Of a DNA stretch of 64,000 nt, positions 47,482-59,078 are shown one piece after another. Every line of letters starts with the position of its first letter. The first letter of the stretch is position 1. Below the pieces are notes generated by a model. The model saw only the letters and a list, made by a program, of their open reading frames with translations. It had not been told where the DNA came from and did no database searches. Source of the DNA: Prostheceraeus crozeri (taxonomy: Eukaryota; Platyhelminthes; Polycladida; Euryleptidae). The position numbers were made by a program, and so were the translations under genes. The stretch covers positions 77,501-141,500 of the forward strand of contig CAJQUW010004740.1 in the NCBI GenBank assembly GCA_907163375.1. The letters are read 5' to 3'.

Positions 47482-48241
47482 GGTCGTCTCATAACAGCGA
47501 ATCTCAAAATAACGAAAACGTATTGCATAATCTGAAGAAGTCCTCGAGAAATCATGTTTGCTTGATTAATAGATAACTTAAATGGCCATATCATCACTAT
47601 CGTTTATTTACTTGACTCTTTACAAAAACAGAATCACTGTGAAAAGGAAACCGTTAGGTCTTAGGAAATTGTTGCCATGTTACTTAAGGGTTGAATTGTT
47701 CTATATCCTAGCATCTTTTATATGGAGAAATGTCCCAACAAATCATTTGGAGGGATGGCATCGGAAACTGAAAGATAATGTGGGAAGTGCCCATCCAAAT
47801 ATCTTCAAGATCACGCATACATTCGTTGAGGAGCAGAAAATGTCAAAGATTAAGATGGGTCAACTGGATTTTGGAGCACTAACAAAAAGGAGAAAGACGA
47901 AATATGTTGCTTTAAACGAAAGACTAGACCGATTACGCGAACACTACATTTTAAATGAACTCAGTCGCCAAGCTTATGCCAGGACTGTCTCGTACATAAT
48001 GGGTTTTTAGAGAATATATTTTATATACATTCCCATATTTTTCATATTTCATATGCATTGTACAAGGTATATGTACAGTATATAAGGAAATTTATGTCTT
48101 TTTCAGTGGCATTGATGATGGTTATTATTTACTAATCCAATTGCCTTTAATAAATTATATAAACACAATTTCTCGAGGACTTCTTCATATTATGCAATAC
48201 GTTTTCGCTATTTTGAGATTCGCTATTATTAGACTGAGCCA
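47482..48241 (+). mobile_element. Mutator-like (MULE) deletion derivative
   Basis: A 760-bp unit with inverted ends of about 70 bp, for example AGCGAATCTCAAAATAACGA at the left and its inverse (TTTTGAGATTCGCT) at the right. The arms continue through GAAAACGTATTGCATAAT and GAAGTCCTCGAGAAAT. It is flanked by TAAGAAGGG (47473-47481) and TAAGAAGTG (48242-48250), a 9-bp duplication with one mismatch, the size typical of Mutator-like elements. The interior holds only the last part of a transposase gene (47582-48010). Confidence 0.8.
47582..48010 (+). CDS. MULE transposase C-terminal fragment, open frame
   Basis: A 142-codon frame. From residue 50 it reads VPTNHLEGWHRKLKDNVG, AHPNIFKITHTFVEEQKMS, IKMGQLDFG, KRRKTKYVALNERLDRLREH and YARTVSYIMGF. 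The box (N/T)NH-x-EGWHR-x-L followed by HPN, EEQ and a tail of charged helices is the C-terminal region found after the DDE core in metazoan MULE-type transposases, often with FLYWCH domains. The first 45 residues are probably not native. The DDE catalytic core is absent, so it cannot be an active transposase. The frame is unbroken, so the copy is either young or retained; a DNA- or partner-binding remnant is possible but unproven. Confidence 0.65.
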   Translation: MAISSLSFIYLTLYKNRITVKRKPLGLRKLLPCYLRVELFYILASFIWRNVPTNHLEGWHRKLKDNVGSAHPNIFKITHTFVEEQKMSKIKMGQLDFGALTKRRKTKYVALNERLDRLREHYILNELSRQAYARTVSYIMGF

Positions 48242-48250
48242 TAAGAAGTG

Positions 48251-49996
48251 GGTGCCCATTATGGGCGCGACTTCATTTAATAATTGTTTGCATACATCTC
48301 TAGTAAGACCCAAGTCGAGGATATGAATATGAGATTGTGAGGCTTCATTTAATTCTGAATACGCAATGCAAGATAGACAGGAACAAAATATTAATGTGGT
48401 GCCATCCAGTAAAGTGAATAGATCTGTTCACTGTAACTATATCCATAGGAGCATATGAGTTTGATAAAAATACTCGTACTAGTCTACATCAGAGGCTTGA
48501 ATTTCCAATGGACGAATTGACTGCAGTTCCAAGCAGTTAGTGAAATACTTTGTATCCATTACCATGGAACAGATTCCATACACATAACTGTATGAACATT
48601 TCGACACTCATCGCAGCATTGAACTATTTTTTCCGATAGTAACAACACTTGTAAGAAAAAACTCGCATGTAATTCGAAATGTTTTATTAGCCTTATCTCT
48701 AGCCGCACAAAGATTCATTCTATTTCTAATTTGATGCTTTTCATATAACTAATCAATATCCGTGATGAGGTTCAATGCTCACTGCAAATTCATTCTACTG
48801 CATGCATTCATGTGCATGTTACTCAAATGGTTGCACTTTATTGGGTTTCAGTCATACAGTTCTTCGTTTGTAAAAATATTATCGCTTTCAATATCTGTGA
48901 ACATCCAAAAGTAAATCGGTCTCTGGGAGAATACGAATGGACACCGCAGACATGTCACACTCAAAGTATATAAGCTTATTAGCGGATGAATTCTCTCGAA
49001 ATGATCGATATTATGGACATAAAGGGTTAACTCGTCTAGGCAGTGAATGTGTTGAAAGCTTTGTTTTTTCAGCCAATCAACAGTTAACAGGTTTAACATA
49101 TCTAACAATCAATGTGCAGCGAGTTATCTCATATCTAAGAGTTCTAGCCTGCGCTATAGGTAAAGTAACATGCCTAATTTCATTTAGGATGGTTGCACTA
49201 TATTCGGAATACCTAAATCAAATTCTGATTACAAAATGTGATTTTCTAATGCTGAACACAAAGTTTATTCTGGTCATTGCACTAGCTTACCATCTGGATT
49301 TGCAAAATGTTGCTTCCAATGCTTCAAATAACAACTGTGGTTTTGACCTCTGAATTTTATGGTTACGAAATGTCCACTTGTCATTGCACACATCTCATTT
49401 ACGCCAGAAATAGCTCATTGATAGATAAATGATTTATTTCATTTCATGGCGCTGTATAATTCATTAGAAATTTCAAAGCATAGTAACTGCGGCGATTTTA
49501 TGACACATCTTGACCTGCTCATTATTGCAGATATTGCTGATTATGCATCTTAAACCATACAAGTCATTAAATGTTGTAATCGGAAATCAAACAGAGCGGT
49601 TTGGATGTGGAAAACAGTTATGAGCAATTAATGTTTCACATAATGTTGGTTTAAGTAAAGGTAAGAATGTTTCATTGTAGAAAAACAGCAGTGTGCCAAA
49701 TTAACAAAAGACGGAAATTCTTGGGTGACCTTGGACGGTTGACGCAGAAATGACTGACATCAACACAAGATGTCATTAATTAATTTCCGTCGGTGACCGC
49801 TATTGTGATATTTTCCTGCATGCGTATGTGGAGTGACACAAGTATGAGTCTAAACTTTATACGTGAATGTTGTAGGAGAAAAATGAACAATATTGGGATG
49901 GCATTTTCATGCAAGACAATTTTCCCACAGTAGAATTTCCTACTTAAATTTTTGTTTGTTCATTTAGCGAATCCTGTATTGACTGAACCGAACATC
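48251..49996. other. No firm feature
   Basis: A possible 87-nt plus exon at 49073-49159 has a strong acceptor (GCTTTGTTTTTTCAG) and a GTAAAG donor. Read in phase 0, as needed to follow 45901-46119, it hits a stop at once, so I do not link it to host gene A. Confidence 0.35.
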
Positions 49997-50732
49997 TACT
50001 CCGGCAGCCAGAACGAGTTTCTGCAGGGAACAAGGAGGAAAATGAGACTTTCACAGAATGATGTACACCCTTTGACTACTACGAATCGGCACGTCTGCCG
50101 AGTTCAATTGAGCTCCTCTTCTTGTCAGACAGGATCAAAGAAAAACACATGTAAATACAATGAGATGCAGATTGCAGTTTTTGGCTAAAAATAAATGTTC
50201 TATGTTTTCTTTAATTAAACGAAAAGTACTAAGCCCATAGTCATAATTTTTGGCATGGAATGTATTCTGGTCATTTCCTTTCATGTTCTTGCACCTGTCT
50301 ATATAGCTAAACACATTTAGATTTGGCAAGCCTCTTTATGTCTGCAAACACAAACATTTTGAGCAACTTTATCCACATTCAACCACATTCTCACATACTT
50401 TGACGATCAGAAGCATGATGATAGCACATGCACATCATAGGAAATGAGCTGAAGACGCTCCATGCCAAAAATTATGACTGTGGGTCAGGTACTTTTCGTT
50501 TAATCAGAGAAGATATACAAAATTTCATTTTTGCCAAAAACTGCAATCTGCGTTTATATTGCGTCCCATTGCATTTATATGTGCTATTCTTTGATACTGT
50601 CTGGCAAGAAGAGGAGCTCACAAGACCTCGGCAGATGTGCAGATTCGTAGGGTGCATAGAGTGTACATCATTCTGTGAAAGTCTTATTTTCGACCTCGTT
50701 CCCTGCAGAAACTCGCTATGGGTGCCGGATCG
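49997..50732. mobile_element. Foldback family copy 4 (older)
   Basis: It begins TACTCCGGCAGCCAGAACGA and ends near GGTGCCGGATCG. Both ends carry substitutions, more than in copies 1-3. The arms and the 165-bp core are recognisable, with the core oriented as in copy 3. No clear target duplication remains. Confidence 0.8.
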
Positions 50733-51802
50733 GTCATGGCATGGCAATGAAAATAAATACGGCCAAGAAAAGTTCTCACTTTGCTTCCAGTACTTTTGAC
50801 TTCGATATTCACGCTGCAAATCTAAATCTGATAATGCTGAATACAGACTGCACTGAAAAGTTTGTTGGTAGATAGAAGAATATATTAGTAACTAACTGAA
50901 CTCCATGAAAATGGAACGAAACTAATGCAGTTACTTGGACATCAGAGAGAATTAAGATAACATTGGATGAATTTTAAGCAGCTGGTAATAATGTTTTAAA
51001 TATCTGTCTCACAGATCGTGTGGCTAGGACGTCCCTGGGACTTTTAGCCTTCGTCATTAGACCTGCAGGCCGCGTCTGGGCTTTACACATTTCATTAATA
51101 TTCTTGAATTACATGTTAATAGGTGCACAAGTTCAAATGCGATTTAAATATGTTCAAAGACAATTTCATAACATTTTGCAGCGTGCTAGTTTGTTTGTCG
51201 GAAACAACGAGGATGCTGACCGTCTTAGAACACGAAAGCAACTGTGCTTGCCATTCAGTACATTGTTGAATAAACAAAAGCGCTAATCAGCTATTGTGGA
51301 AAAGTCTTACTGATGGGTTCATAAACTGTTCATGACAATATCTGTCATAATTCCATAAAAACACACCTATTGTAGAGTACAATTAGCGATTGAATATATA
51401 TCAATTAAAGTTGTGACAGGTAATGCCTGGACAGCAGGTAGTTGCAATTATGAAAATATGTTATTGAACCGTTATGTAATTACTTTATGAATACACATTT
51501 TTGAATTGGGTTTTTATATTTCAATAATTTCATTATTTTCAACCGCAAGGTACACTTGTTCTATCTCACGCTTTATCTTTTGTCCAATATCTTCACTTGC
51601 TTCAGCGTAATGCTGAAAGTTAAAGAAGATCCTTTTTTCCACAGAAGGATGCTTGGGTTGCGGTGGTCGGGAATGCTTCGCAATAAACCAATCTTGATAG
51701 CCGTTGCTCATTGATTGATTGCTACGTCAATCAATATACAGCTTTCTGTCATAAATTAGTCCTTGTGACGAATGTTCTGCAAGAGTGCATTCAGTGAAGG
51801 GA
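50733..51802. other. No recognisable feature
   Basis: Spacer between foldback copy 4 and the Tc1 remnant. Open frames show no family signature. Confidence 0.4.
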
Positions 51803-52588
51803 ATGATGCCACAACTTTCTGCAATTAACTAAGGTCGGCTTGTTGCATTTTTGGAAGCTGGAAAGACAATCCGTTGGGTGGCTAACAAGTTGAATGTCTC
51901 GACAGCCAGCGTTAATGGAACCGCTACAGAAAGAAAAGGAAATGTGGCGTTCAGAAGGAAGTGGACGACTAAGGTTCAGGACAAGGTCTGAAAACAGACA
52001 TTTGAATGTCCTAATAAAGAAGAATTGGTTCATACCAGTTACACGTCTCTCCTTGTCGTGGGCACATGCATGTAACGTTCGGATTTCTGCTAGAAGTGCT
52101 AGACGTTATGTCTTGATGGCAGGACTCAAAGCAGCTCGCCCACTTGCCCGTATCCCTGTGTCCTCCAGCACAAGGCTAATCGAAAGAGATGGTGTATGGA
52201 GCATCTTGAGTAGAGAGCTGAATGGGATATGGCATTTTATGGACATATGAAAGTCGATTCTCCTTGGATTTTGCCGATGGCCGTGTTCGCGTTCGTCGTT
52301 TACGCATAGAACGCTATTCCGATTGCTGTATACGTGAACATGACAATTATGAAGGCCTTGCAGAGGCCCAGATCTTTCTCCCGTAGTGCATAGGGATGTT
52401 ATCGGTTGAAACATTTACCAGGATGAGAATGGCGCTCATCCACAAAGCTCGAAAATCTTGGAAACCGCGTCATCCAAGAATAGGAAACTGCTCCACAAGC
52501 AGTAATAGCAACTCTTATCGCCAGCGTTCCCAACCGACTGTGGAAATGTGTGGAAAATAGAGGTGTCCATCTAAAAGTCATATATTAA
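51803..52588 (+). pseudogene. Tc1-like transposase, decayed
   Basis: Starts MMPQLSAIN, then after a stop GRLVAFLEAGKTIRWVANKL and NVSTASVN, the first helix-turn-helix of Tc1 transposases. Other frames continue with SENRHLNVLIKKNWF and VRISARSARRYVLMAGLKAA (second HTH and linker), then FYGHMKVDSPWIL/ESRFSLDFADGRVRVRR-type sequence (first Asp region), SAHRDVIG, QDENGA (the D-x-N region) and finally VPNRLWKCVENRG with HLKVIY and a stop. The order is the full Tc1 length (about 260 codons in 786 bp). There are several in-frame stops and at least four frame changes, so it is long dead. Terminal inverted repeats were not found. Confidence 0.75.
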
Positions 52589-52589
52589 T

Positions 52590-55500
52590 AGTAAAAATTT
52601 TACTTTTGAAGTTGTCCTTTTTTGAAGATGAACGTGTATTATGCCATTAAAACTTTTGAGATTTTAAGATAATTATTAATGTGTCCTCGTTATTATGGCC
52701 GCGGGTACCTGGATTAACAAAAAACTCTACATACACTGCAAATCATAAAGTCCTATTTAAGCATGAATCTGAGTACAAAACAGAAGAATACTAGAATTAC
52801 CGAACTTAAATTTACAGAAGCGCTAAAATGCCTGTTGATTACAAAAATGATGAAACAGCAATGTCAATAACTTTAGTAATTCAGCATGCAGTTAGTAATG
52901 ACGGTGTGCGATTCGATATAATAGACCCTGCGGAAATACGAGTGTGCATTGTTGACGAGCAGTGACTGTGGGAAGAAGTGACACCTATCAAACGGTCAAC
53001 ATAGTTGTTCATAGTTCCTGCTGCAAAATTATCACACGGGTCGCTTCTGTCTCAGGTAGCGAGTGCTGAGAAAATGACGGTTTGGTGTGTTCCTGCATGT
53101 TGGTACAATGAAACAAGAAGCGATCCTGCAAACACCAATCTGTAACATTATATCGATGTACTCTTAATGAATCTAAGAGATCAATTTGGATCAAAAGCAT
53201 TCTAACCGACAATACTTTGAGTCCTGCCAACGTCTATCATTTTCTCCGACTGCACTTTGAGTCCTGCAAACGTTTATCATTTTCTCCGACTGCGTATTCT
53301 TGAGCATATTTCATTGATCCAAATGCATTTGTATTCAATTGACAAACAGTTCTTCGATGGCTGTGCGTATGGGATATAGCGGCTTAGATATGCCGTATGG
53401 CATCTTTCGATGAAGTGGAGGTGCTAGTCCTATGCAACTCATTAAATAAGCACTAAAATGAGTACGAATCAAGTACTGTGCTTTCGAACCAAAAGAGTTC
53501 TAAAACGAATACTAATATTTTCGAACTCAAAGAGTACTAGATTCTGGGACTCATTTCTTAGTCATCGAATAGTGACTTTATGAATGCGCGAGGCAATATT
53601 CAGCGACAATGATGAAACAGAAGTGAAGTTTCAGCGAAGAACAGGAGCGAAATCGACAAAAACACGATGATTAAAAAGTTCAGGAAATTTACATTTTAAC
53701 CCGTCAAATTGCAGTAGTTTCATGAGTGGGTTCATCTCTTGGAGAAAAAAATCCCTCATCAACATATGAAAAATCTAGGAACATCTAGTCAGTGAAACAC
53801 CCTGAACTTTCCACTTGAAGTCCAGAGTCATTTCGAAATACAAAAACACGTTTACTTAAATGAAATCACAGATTCAGATTTCAACAGCCAATCAAAATGA
53901 AGCGTTGCAGTTTTTTCTCACTTACTGTATTATCTTCCACATATCTCTCACCAACGTCAGCTATGTTTCCTGTGTTATGCCTTTTCCAAGCGATCTTGCA
54001 CCTATCTGCAGATGTAAACTGACGCAGATTTCTACAAGTTAAGTCGCAAGTGTGTGAGTTTTACCATCAATAAACGATAATCTTTCACAACTATCGTCTT
54101 GTGAAGACGCGTAGGTGCCCAAGCCGCCAGATCGAAAACGCGTGCAAACATTGTTGCCTTGCAGACAAATTTCTGAGGTACGTGCATGGTGCAATTGATA
54201 CAGAGTTGCATAAGTTTGGACACATTTTTTTATGTTTTTCAGCAGTGAGCGAGGCCTTCTTTCGAAGTAATCTCTGGTGAAAATGCATAGAAGAAACATC
54301 GATATCAAAACCGCATTTACACACACTTATCTTCCAATGCACATTCCAAGGTGCCTGCAAATAAAGATTCTTGCAGATTTCCGGTAACAATTTGCCGCGG
54401 ACCATTGTTTTACCCAATATAACCAAATGGTTCAGGCAAAAACATTTTTGAGATAAGTGAGTAATTTATCGTGTGCTGTACAGTTCACCAGGACACCTGA
54501 GACTGTCAATATCTAAAGCAATTTTACAATGTGAAGTAGGCATCTGTCACAATGCACTTTAAAAGTTCATTCACACCCGCTATCAATTGGAATCAGTATC
54601 ATTTAAGTCGAATGTTATCTTGAATGCATTGAGGCATTAAATCTGAATGACAGTCTTATTGTCTATTTTTTTAAGACTACTTGTTTCATTTAAGCCTGCA
54701 CACATCTGTGCGAGTAAATTACCTGCACAATATGTTCAACAGACCTGAACGTCTTGCTATTCCAGGAGACAAATTACACAGTCATGCAAACATAAACAGT
54801 TTACAGACCAAAAAATATTCCATAAGTCTTAAAGACAACAACAACCAATAACAGCCAACAATACCTTTTGGACTGCGATGATAGTTATGAACGCTTGAAA
54901 CCAACGGAAATATTAAGGAAACTATGAAGCCGCAAGATAGGTAACAAGATAGTATTATTCTTATTTTTACAAGGCAATTTACAAAAAAAATTGAAAAGAA
55001 ACGCAAAATAATGATGAAGTTGTAGCTTATCCATCAATTCGGGAAGCCAAAAGATCATGTCTTGAAAGAATTCGTATACGACGCCTTTCGGGCGTCTCAG
55101 ACGACTAGCATCATGCAATGTATTGTTTTCGCACGATATTTACGCTTAAATATCGGATAAAATATATTTCTGTAAATTTCTGGCTATTTAGATGCATTTC
55201 GATCCAGCCCAGTGTGCACCCTATAGGATGCTATTCCAGAGATGTCCTCAGACATGAACAATTTAAGTTCAAAATTTTCTTGGTAGCTGTAAGCACTGCC
55301 TTTCGCCCTACAAGTTCTCGTTAGCGACTCGAAATGGCCAAGACTAGCTTATAATATATGTAATGGCTGAATACGCTGAAAGACTGTACAACAGGCTGTT
55401 CTGCGTGCTATTCAACAGACATACTCTATGCTTAAACCGGTTTGGAAAGGCATTGATTTGTACTTTGCTGTCACTCCAGTGATTCTGTGCACATACAGCA

Positions 55501-55719
55501 TGCCCCATACGGGACTTCAAACTTTAAATATCCATATCTATTATCCTGTCTTATCGATTAACCTGAAATCTGTACTGTCAAAACTTGACTTCATGGGAAT
55601 TGTTTTCACCAGTTTTCGTTCCCATTATTACTTAAGGCTGGATAGCCTCTGTACTTCAGTGTTTCAGCATTTGGATTCCAATTACCTAACTTCAACTGCC
55701 GATCCTTGAAACGAAATTT
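52590..55719. other. No firm feature; 40-bp tandem duplication
   Basis: Contains a twofold 40-bp tandem repeat at 53214-53293 (ACTTTGAGTCCTGC..., three differences). A possible minus-strand coding stretch at about 53936-54035 is listed in findings. The rest shows no identifiable content. Confidence 0.4.
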
Positions 55720-58700
55720 TCAATTTCCGTAGAGTTGATAATTCTTTGCGGGGAACGATGCCGAAAATAAGACTTTCAAGGAATGATGCTCACCTCATGG
55801 CTACTACGAATCTACGTGTCTACCGAGTTCTGCTCGGTTCCTCTACCAGAGGACCGACTAGTCAGGTTTAAAGAAAACGCATGAAAAATTGTAAATCCAA
55901 TGGAAAGGAGACTGAAATTTTCAGTAAAAATGATATTTCCTACATTTTTTTCTATATATTTTTATAAATATTTTCTACATATTTCCTTCAAGGGGAAGAG
56001 AGGAGTGTTGGTCAATTCGGATGGGGAGAGAGAAATGCGGAGGGCAGAGAGTGGGTGCAGCTGGTCGAAAGAAATGGGTTGGCCATAGTTCAGACGTTCT
56101 TCCAGAAAAGAGAATCGCACAAGATCACATACAGAAGTGGGGAGCACAGGACCGAAATCGATTGGATTGTAATGAAACAGAACCAGAAGTGGAGGATCAA
56201 GGACTGCAAAGTGCTAGCCGGTGAACACGTGACAACTCAGCACAAGCCACAGGTTTGGACGCTACGGTATACGGAGAGGCAAGAAAAGAAACGAGTGGGA
56301 AGGAAAATCATCAGGTGGTGTAGATGTAAGGGAGAAAAGTTAGAAGAATACGAAAGTGAGATCAATGATGCCTTCTGTAAACTGAGCGAAACCCTTGGTG
56401 GAATCGAGGAGGAGTGGGATCTGTTCAGAAAAGCATTCATCGGAGCAGCAGAGAAGGTGGTCGGCAGGACAAATGGATAGAATGGGGGCCGTCGAAAACA
56501 GCAATGGTGGTGGAATGAAGAAGTCAGAAAGGTGACGAAAGGGAAAAGAACAGCCTGGAAGGAGGTAGAAAGCGTGAGTGATGACAAAGCGAAGAAGGAG
56601 GTTTTAACACGAAAGTATAGGGAAATCAAGAATCAAACAAAAAGAAGGTAGTGGCACAGGCAAAAGAAGAGGCAGAACGAGGGCTGTATGAAGCAATAGA
56701 GAATGATAGAGGAAGAAAACAAAGTTACCGACTCGCAAAAGCAAGGGAGCAGGAAGAGAAGGATGTGGTGGCCGTCCAGGATGTAAGAAACAAAGACGGA
56801 GTGTTTGTTTCGTGTCCGCAGCATATCACGAAGGTGTGGAAAGAATATTTTCAAGAGTTGCTGAACAGCAAAGGGCGCAGCGAAGTTGAACTTCCTTGTA
56901 GTGTGAGATCGAAGACGGTAGAGAAAAAAATCAAGACAGAAGAAATCGAGACCTCATTGAGAAAGATGAAGACAGGAAAAGCAACTGGCAAGGATGAAAT
57001 GACGACCGAAATGTTGAGGGCAACGGGGAAAACAGGTATTGAATAGCTAGCTAGACTTTTTCGACTGTGCTATGAAAAAGGGGAAATCCCAGAGGACTGG
57101 AGGCTGGGTTTGATTGTCCCCATTTGGAAAGGAAAAGGAAGTCGACAGGACCCTGAGAAATACAGAGTAATCACTATTCTAAGTCAAGTGATGACATTGT
57201 TGGAGCGCATAATCGACGGAAGGCTGAGATCACAAGTGGAACACGAAATTGGAGAGGAGCAGCAAGGTTTCAGAAAAGGTAGAAGTACATCGGATGGTAT
57301 GTTTGCGGTGAGACAGAAGATGGAGAAGACGATTGAAAGAGAAGAAAACATAGCGATAGGATTCGTAGATTTAGAGAAAGCTTATGACAGCGTCCCTAGA
57401 CCCCTAGTGGTGGCAACGCTGAGATGGTTAAATGCTGTAGAGAAAGAGGTGATACTTATCGAAAAGATGTACGAAAGAACCAGAGCGGCAGTGATAGTTG
57501 GAAATAACATCAGCGAAAATTTCAAAATAAAAACAGGGCTCAGACAAGGAAGTGCTTTAAGTCCATTTTTGTTCATTCTGATTATGGAACTGTTGTCAAG
57601 GAAAAGCGAAGAACATGATGCAATGAACAAGATAATGTATGCTGACGATCTAGCTGTGATAACGAAAGACGAGGTGGAGCTACAAGATCAACTGGAAAAG
57701 TAGGCGCAGAATTTCCAAAGGCATGGTCTGCGCATCAATTTGGATAAGACGGAAGTAATGTGGGTCGGAAAGGAACCAAAGGACATAAGTGTTGAGGTGC
57801 AAGGAATTCAGCTAAAGCAGACAAAGGTTTTCAAGTACTTGGGAGCAGTGGTGGCGGAAGATGGGCGGAGCGAAATGAAAGTGAATAGGAGAATTAGAGC
57901 AGGGATCGGAGCCTATCAGAAAGTGGCAGGAGTGTTGGGAGACAGAAGGATCAGCAAAGATATCAGACGGAAAGTGTTAGAGGTGTGTGTAATTCCAGCA
58001 GTCACATATGGTCTGGAAACAATGGCGCTCATCAAAGATCAGCAAGATAGACTGCAAGTGTGCGAGAACAATTGGCTGAGGAGGTTGTGTGGAGTGAAGT
58101 TGGTTGACAGAAGAAAACTTGCAGAAATGAGACTCGAAGTCGGACTGAAACGAACGATGACAGAAGATTGTGGGAAAGAGACTATCTTGGGCCGGACATG
58201 TAGCAAGAATGAATGAGCAGAGGCTACCCAGGCAAATGGAGCAAGAAATGAGTGTGCGAAGAAGAGGAAGACCGAGAATTCGTTGGATGAGTGTCAAAAG
58301 AGATTTCCAGAAGGCGGAGGAAGATTGGAGAAGTTGGAGAAGCGACGCAGAAGACAGAGTCGTATGGCGATGAACTGTGCACAATGTGCTTGAAGTATGG
58401 AGCGGCTGACATTTTACTTGACTGTGTTTCCTGATATTGTTTCATGTGGTGTTACCCTGATGGTTTGTGGACTGTAGCTAGTTTGTGTTTCCATGGATTT
58501 TATGATGTATATGAACTGTCTCCTTTTTATCTTGTTTGTATGAATCCCCTACCCCATTTATATGGGAGAAAGGGGTTGTTAAAATAAATAAAATAAATAA
58601 TAAATTTCTTCTATCAAGTGAAAAGTACTGGAATGTCTTCAGGTCATTTTTTTATCAAGTTAATGCACTTCTGTCTGTGAAGCTAAACGGAAAACTCATT

Positions 58701-59078
58701 CAGATTTAAGAAACTTCTTTATGTCGACGGACACAGTATTTTGGCCAATGATAGTTACATTCACATTCTCGCATTCATCACTGGTCAAAAGCATGATAAT
58801 AACACACATATATCATAGAATATGACTTAAGACATTCTATGACAAATATTGCGGTGCTGGTTTTCCACTTTATCATAAAAAATTGCAAAATCTCTGTTTT
58901 GCACAAAATTTCAATCGGCTTTCCTGTGGATTTACATGTGTTTTTCATTGATCTTGTCTGACAATAAGAGGAATTAACTAAAACTCGACACACTCGCAGT
59001 TTTTGGTATAGAGTGTATATCCAGAAAGTCTCATTTTCGGCCTCGCTCTCTGCAGAACTCGTTCTGGCGGCCGGACCT
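55720..59078. mobile_element. Foldback family copy 5, split by a LINE
   Basis: The left arm (about 55720-55985) and the rest of the copy (58608-59078) frame the LINE at 55990-58606. Family landmarks are present but diverged: GGGGAACGATGCCGAAAATA at the left and CTCGTTCTGGCGGCCGGAC at the right. The left end is eroded, the right end clear (to 59078). This is the oldest-looking copy, and it was present before the LINE inserted. Confidence 0.7.
55990..58606 (+). pseudogene. RTE-like LINE, 5'-truncated, broken
   Basis: A non-LTR retrotransposon lacking the first part of its endonuclease. The remaining APE-type endonuclease end reads RNGLAIVQTFF, TYRSGEHRTEIDWIV and AGEHVTTQHKPQVW. The reverse transcriptase follows from about 57060: GEIPEDWRLGLIVPIWKGKG, GEEQQGFRKGRSTSDGMFAV, motif A FVDLEKAYDSVP, motif B TGLRQGSALSPF, motif C YADDLAVI, motif D GLRINLDKTEVMWVG and KYLGAVV. 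The C-terminus ends RRRGRPRIRWMSVKRDF with DRVVWR, typical of RTE-like elements. The catalytic aspartates are intact, but at least three in-frame stops (near 56480, 57046, 57703) and frameshifts (near 56035, 56650 and 58150) disable it. The 3' end is an AAATA-rich tail (58580-58606). Confidence 0.85.

Noticed and set aside
48937-49353. 138-codon plus-strand frame
   Set aside because: A strong acceptor lies inside it at 49073 and a donor at 49159, so at most an 87-nt piece could be an exon; that piece does not fit the phase of host gene A.
49952-50819. Several 60-125 codon frames over foldback copy 4
   Set aside because: Open frames arise in the inverted arms on both strands and differ between copies; the family is non-coding.
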